In this document: in pieces, positions 61,259 to 64,000 of the stretch
Layout of the letters: each line of letters starts with the position of its first letter
Numbering within the stretch: position 1 is the first letter of the stretch
NCBI GenBank assembly: GCA_947495295.1
Contig: CANLYJ010000001.1
Coordinates: 62,001-126,000 of the forward strand
Direction: 5' to 3'
DNA from: an uncultured Paracoccaceae bacterium
Lineage (GTDB): Bacteria; Pseudomonadota; Alphaproteobacteria; Rhodobacterales; Rhodobacteraceae
DNA: 64,000 nucleotides
The notes under the pieces: generated by a model
Database searches by the model: none
What the model was told of the DNA's origin: nothing
Seen by the model: only the letters and a program-made list of their open reading frames with translations
Program-made: the position numbers and the translations under genes

Positions 61259-62073
61259 TGCATTCTCTCCAACCAGCGATGCAGCGCATCCAGTGCCTGC
61301 GGTTCATCCAGAAACGGCACATGGCCGCGACCGGGCACATCCACCCGGATCATGTCGGGGCGGCGCTCTGCCATCTTGTCAGCGGTCGCCACGCTGAGCA
61401 GATCGGAATTGCCGCCTCGGATCAGAGCCAGTGGCAACCCATGCAACGCATCAAAAAGCGGCCACAGGTCCGGGGTCGGTTGCGCGCTAGCCTCCAACAC
61501 CGCGTCACGCAGCTTGGGATCATAGCGCAGCACCAGCCCGTCAGGGGTTTGCTCGTAATGGGCCTCCACCTCAGCCAACCAGCGATCCATCGGGACATCC
61601 TTGAAATGGACCCAATTGCGGGCCCGAAACGCTGCGGCCTCTGCATAGGTTTTCTGCGCGGGAGGCTTGCCAATGTAGTTTCTGATGATGTCGAGCCCGG
61701 CTGTCGAAAGCTCTGGCCCGATATCGTTTAATGCCACGCCCAGCAGGCGGTCGCGCGCCGTGGCCGCCAGAACCATCCCGATCATCCCACCGCGCGAGGT
61801 GCCCAGGATCGCAGCCTTGTCCAGCCCCAGATGATCCATCAGGGCCAAAACATCCTGCGCCTCTTGTGGGATGGTGTATGTGGCATGATCGGCCCATTCC
61901 GACAGGCCACGCCCGCGATAGTCTGGCCGGATCAGGCGCACCGGCAAATGCGGCGCGACGTGATCGAAATCGGCGGTATTCCGGGTCAGCCCCGCCAATG
62001 CGATCACCGGCAGGCCCTCACCCTCATCCAGATAATGCAGGCGCAAACCATCGGCGCTTTGGAAATGGGGCAT
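61255..62073 (-). CDS. Alpha/beta hydrolase
   Basis: 272 residues. The fold motifs are HYLDEGEGLPVIALAGLTRN (oxyanion), RPDYRGRGLSEWAD, nucleophile elbow ILGTSRGGMIGM (Ser about residue 100) and VPGRGHVPFLDEPQALDALH (His). Probably cytosolic esterase or lyase acting on a carboxylic ester; no closer family apparent. Its ATG shares a base with the stop of the HAD gene (TGATG) and its end overlaps the dehydratase start. Confidence 0.85.
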   Translation of the reverse strand: MPHFQSADGLRLHYLDEGEGLPVIALAGLTRNTADFDHVAPHLPVRLIRPDYRGRGLSEWADHATYTIPQEAQDVLALMDHLGLDKAAILGTSRGGMIGMVLAATARDRLLGVALNDIGPELSTAGLDIIRNYIGKPPAQKTYAEAAAFRARNWVHFKDVPMDRWLAEVEAHYEQTPDGLVLRYDPKLRDAVLEASAQPTPDLWPLFDALHGLPLALIRGGNSDLLSVATADKMAERRPDMIRVDVPGRGHVPFLDEPQALDALHRWLERMQ

Positions 62074-62750
62074 CAAACAAGCTCCGGTATTTTGGTCAGA
62101 TCAGACATGACATGGGTGGGGGTGGCATAAAGCCTGTCCATCGGTTCACCCGCCCGGTTCACCCAGACGGTTTGAAAGCCATAGCCAGCGGCGCCAGCCG
62201 CATCCCAACCGTTGGACGACACGAACAATACATCCGACCGGGAGCAGCCGAAATGCTGACCGACCAGATCGTAAACACTGTCATGCGGTTTAAAGACACC
62301 AACCGACTGGACCGACAAAACCGCATCCAACACATTGCCGATCCGGGCCGAGGCCACAGCACCATCCAGCATATCAGGTGATCCATTGGACAATATCGCC
62401 GTGGCCAGCCCGCGTTTCTTTAGCGTGGCCAGCATCGCAGGCACCTCTGCATAGGCGGCCAATTCCCAGTAAAGCTCCAGCAGCCGGGCGCGGGTGGCGT
62501 CATCGGCCAAACCACTTGCCTCCATTGCCCAATCAAGGCCATCCTGGGTGACCTGCCAGAAATCGCAATGCTGGCCTGCCACGGCGCGCAGCCAGGTATA
62601 TTGCAACTGCTTGAGGCGCCAGTCGCGGGCAATGGCGGGCCAGATAGCGGCCAATGCGGCATGGGCAGGCTCTTGGGCGGCCTGCGCGGCCGCGGCGTTC
62701 ACATCGAACAATGTGCCATAGGCATCAAAAACACATGTGGTGATCGGCAT
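62073..62750 (-). CDS. Haloacid dehalogenase type II (L-2-haloacid dehalogenase-like)
   Basis: 225-residue HAD-superfamily enzyme. The nucleophile is Asp in VFDAYGTLFDVNAAAA (residue about 7); motif II is AILSNGSPDMLDGAV, and the acidic C-terminal motif is FVSSNGWDAAGAAGYGF. The SSNxWD motif marks type II haloacid dehalogenases, which turn L-2-haloacids into D-2-hydroxyacids. GAGG precedes the ATG at 62750. First gene of the HAD-hydrolase-dehydratase-EEP unit. Confidence 0.9.
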   Translation of the reverse strand: MPITTCVFDAYGTLFDVNAAAAQAAQEPAHAALAAIWPAIARDWRLKQLQYTWLRAVAGQHCDFWQVTQDGLDWAMEASGLADDATRARLLELYWELAAYAEVPAMLATLKKRGLATAILSNGSPDMLDGAVASARIGNVLDAVLSVQSVGVFKPHDSVYDLVGQHFGCSRSDVLFVSSNGWDAAGAAGYGFQTVWVNRAGEPMDRLYATPTHVMSDLTKIPELV

Positions 62751-62907
62751 GGGGTCCTCTTGCGTTTGGCGGTGTCGGCCAATCGCAGGCACCGCCTGGG
62801 ACATGGTGTCACGGTCACGCTGCGGCGAAAAGGGGCAAAGCCGTTTGCAATAGGCTGAAAGGTTGCATAGCGTGCGTCAGCGATCCGGGACGGAAGGGAT
62901 ATGGGCG

Positions 62908-63342
62908 ATGGTTCAGGCCAAAAACGGCGATACGGTGCGTATCAACTACACGGGTACATTGCAGGACGGGCAGGCGTTTGACAGTTCTGAAGGGCGTGAT
63001 CCGCTGGAATTTGTGTTAGGGTCCGGGCAAATCATTCCGGGGCTGGATGCCGCCATTTCCGGTATGGCCGTTGGAGATACCAAAACCGTGCAGGTGCCCA
63101 GTGATCAGGCCTACGGGGCGGTGAACGAAAACGCGCGCCAGGCCGTACCGCGCAGCGAAATTCCTGATAACGTCCCGCTTGATCTGGGCACGCAGTTGCA
63201 AATGCAGACACCACAAGGGCAGGTGGTGCAGGTGACCGTGGCCGAGGTGACAGCGGATGAGGTGACACTGGACGCCAACCACCCGCTGGCTGGCAAGGAC
63301 CTGACTTTTGCCATTGAAATCATGGGGATCGACGCGGCCTAG
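62908..63342 (+). CDS. FKBP-type peptidyl-prolyl isomerase, SlyD-like
   Basis: 144 residues. GDTVRINYTGTLQDGQAFDSSEGR starts the FKBP fold (in two parts here: VRINYTGTLQDG and AFDSSEGRDPLEFVLGSGQ), with an insert-in-flap domain around residues 70-120 (GAVNENARQAVPRSEIPDNV) as in SlyD. The His-rich metal-binding tail of SlyD is absent. Catalyses proline isomerisation as a folding helper in the cytosol. The ATG at 62908 is preferred for fit to the family. Its stop (TAG) shares the CTAG at 63339-63342 with the convergent gene. Confidence 0.9.
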   Translation: MVQAKNGDTVRINYTGTLQDGQAFDSSEGRDPLEFVLGSGQIIPGLDAAISGMAVGDTKTVQVPSDQAYGAVNENARQAVPRSEIPDNVPLDLGTQLQMQTPQGQVVQVTVAEVTADEVTLDANHPLAGKDLTFAIEIMGIDAA

Positions 63343-63965
63343 TTGGTCAGTAACCCATATTGGCGAATTTCCGCATCGGTCATGATATAGATATCGTCGG
63401 CCGGTGCCGCGTAGATGGTGAACCAATAAAACGCGTCATCACCCAGCATCCGCTCGATATATAGCCGGTTTTGTTCATGTTCCCGGGCGCCACGGGGGAA
63501 ATCCTTGGCTTCATTGGTGCCGTCTGACCAGGAATGGACACCGATTTTGGCGCCGTCTTCCATTGTACGTGTGACACCTGCCAGAAACAAATCAACGCCC
63601 CCGGAATAAATCTCGCTTGCGGCGGTCAGATGGGTGTTCAGGCCCAATGCGCGGACCCGGTAGGCCAGCGCGATCATCGTGTCATCATCCAGCGACCCCG
63701 GAACATCCAATTCAACCAATGTCTTGATACCGGGGTTTGCGGCGATGACGTCTTCGAACTGGTCCAGGGTTTTGCTGTTGATCTCGCCTTGCATCAACAG
63801 TTGATCACCCCGCACGGAAAACTCCGTCGTTGTGATCTGGTTCATGGCAACCACGGCAATCTGTTCACAGCCCACGGCACCCACGGCGGTCATCGACAGC
63901 ACCAGCAAAGCAATGACTTTGCCATTGATGCGGCGCCGTGCGAATTTGGATTGTGTAGACGGCAT
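63339..63965 (-). CDS. ClpP-like (COG3904-type) predicted lipoprotein
   Basis: 208 residues with a basic start, a hydrophobic helix (VIALLVLSMTAVGAVGC) and a possible lipobox cysteine at about residue 33. The following domain resembles the crotonase/ClpP fold seen in COG3904 proteins: a candidate catalytic serine in ASEIYSGGVDLFLAG and histidine in AKIGVHSW. Envelope-located protease or structural homologue; activity unproved. AGGAGG lies five bases before the ATG at 63965, favouring it over 63983. Final ~17 bases of the window show nothing. Confidence 0.72.
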   Translation of the reverse strand: MPSTQSKFARRRINGKVIALLVLSMTAVGAVGCEQIAVVAMNQITTTEFSVRGDQLLMQGEINSKTLDQFEDVIAANPGIKTLVELDVPGSLDDDTMIALAYRVRALGLNTHLTAASEIYSGGVDLFLAGVTRTMEDGAKIGVHSWSDGTNEAKDFPRGAREHEQNRLYIERMLGDDAFYWFTIYAAPADDIYIMTDAEIRQYGLLTN

Positions 63966-64000
63966 TCCGGCCTCCTGGGTCATAAGGTTTGACCAATCAA

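Overview
The window looks like chromosomal DNA of a marine alphaproteobacterium of the Rhodobacteraceae (Roseobacter group, perhaps Yoonia/Loktanella-like). This rests on GC-rich coding sequence, a TRAP carboxylate transporter, an aerobic (CobN-type) B12 pathway with a HupE cobalt importer under a cobalamin riboswitch, the ccoGHIS (fixGHIS) set behind a perfect FNR box, an Hsp20-DUF1150 pair, CtrA-type boxes and an AsnC/M24-peptidase/EutA-like catabolic set. The genus is inference. I saw no rRNA, tRNA, CRISPR array, prophage or insertion sequence. The gene content is mostly housekeeping and metabolic; the unusual material is in the intergenic repeats.

Layout. 1-2.7 kb: aromatic aminotransferase and mercaptopyruvate sulfurtransferase, then a tiny glycine-rich membrane protein behind a perfect CtrA box. 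2.7-8.8 kb: a dimethylformamidase-like large subunit translationally coupled to a DctPQM TRAP importer, with a divergent LysR regulator. 8.8-22.8 kb: smpB, K+ channel, YcaQ/AlkX-type glycosylase, PRC-barrel protein, dapA, soluble lytic transglycosylase, EamA transporter, the two MnmC half-activities as divergent genes, EEP nuclease, FAS1-like dehydratase, VOC protein, FMN reductase and a TPP enzyme. 22.9-32.5 kb: a ten-gene minus-strand unit led by a cobalamin riboswitch: hupE, cobW, GNAT, cobN, nucleotidyltransferase, cobO, yrbL-like, two Lin0512 paralogues, bluB. 32.7-39.5 kb: smc, a surface-lipoprotein-like gene with a disrupted signal peptide, an MltB-type transglycosylase and small unknowns. 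39.5-41.7 kb: cbiB, cobC and a DUF1636 gene, a second B12 block. 41.9-46 kb: degenerate receiver protein, glutathionyl-hydroquinone reductase, and an AsnC / frameshifted M24 hydrolase / EutA-like set. 46.2-50.3 kb: ccoG-ccoH-ccoI-ccoS. 50.4-52.6 kb: groES-groEL with CIRCE and terminator. 52.6-64 kb: small lipoprotein, GNAT, EamA transporter, lipase-like protein, purE-purK, YdcH-like protein, hsp20-DUF1150 behind an RpoH-type promoter, enol-lactonase-like hydrolase, a coupled four-gene unit (HAD, hydrolase, PLP dehydratase, EEP), an FKBP isomerase and a ClpP-like lipoprotein.

How it fits together. The two cob blocks supply cobalt uptake (HupE), metal insertion (CobN, CobW), adenosylation (CobO), the lower ligand (BluB) and aminopropanol-arm steps (CobC, CbiB). 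The riboswitch probably senses adenosylcobalamin for the larger block. The other riboswitch-unit members (GNAT, nucleotidyltransferase, YrbL-like kinase, Lin0512 twins) have no established B12 role and are the best candidates for undescribed function.

The most striking non-coding signals are five or more short-palindrome clusters at gene 3' ends; a ~77-bp dispersed repeat with two copies; a 32-bp repeat with one copy intergenic and one in frame inside cobN; and a 22-bp palindromic repeat lying across the cobN/nucleotidyltransferase junction and between groES and groEL. Two genes (M24 hydrolase, surface lipoprotein) are each one base away from an intact reading frame.
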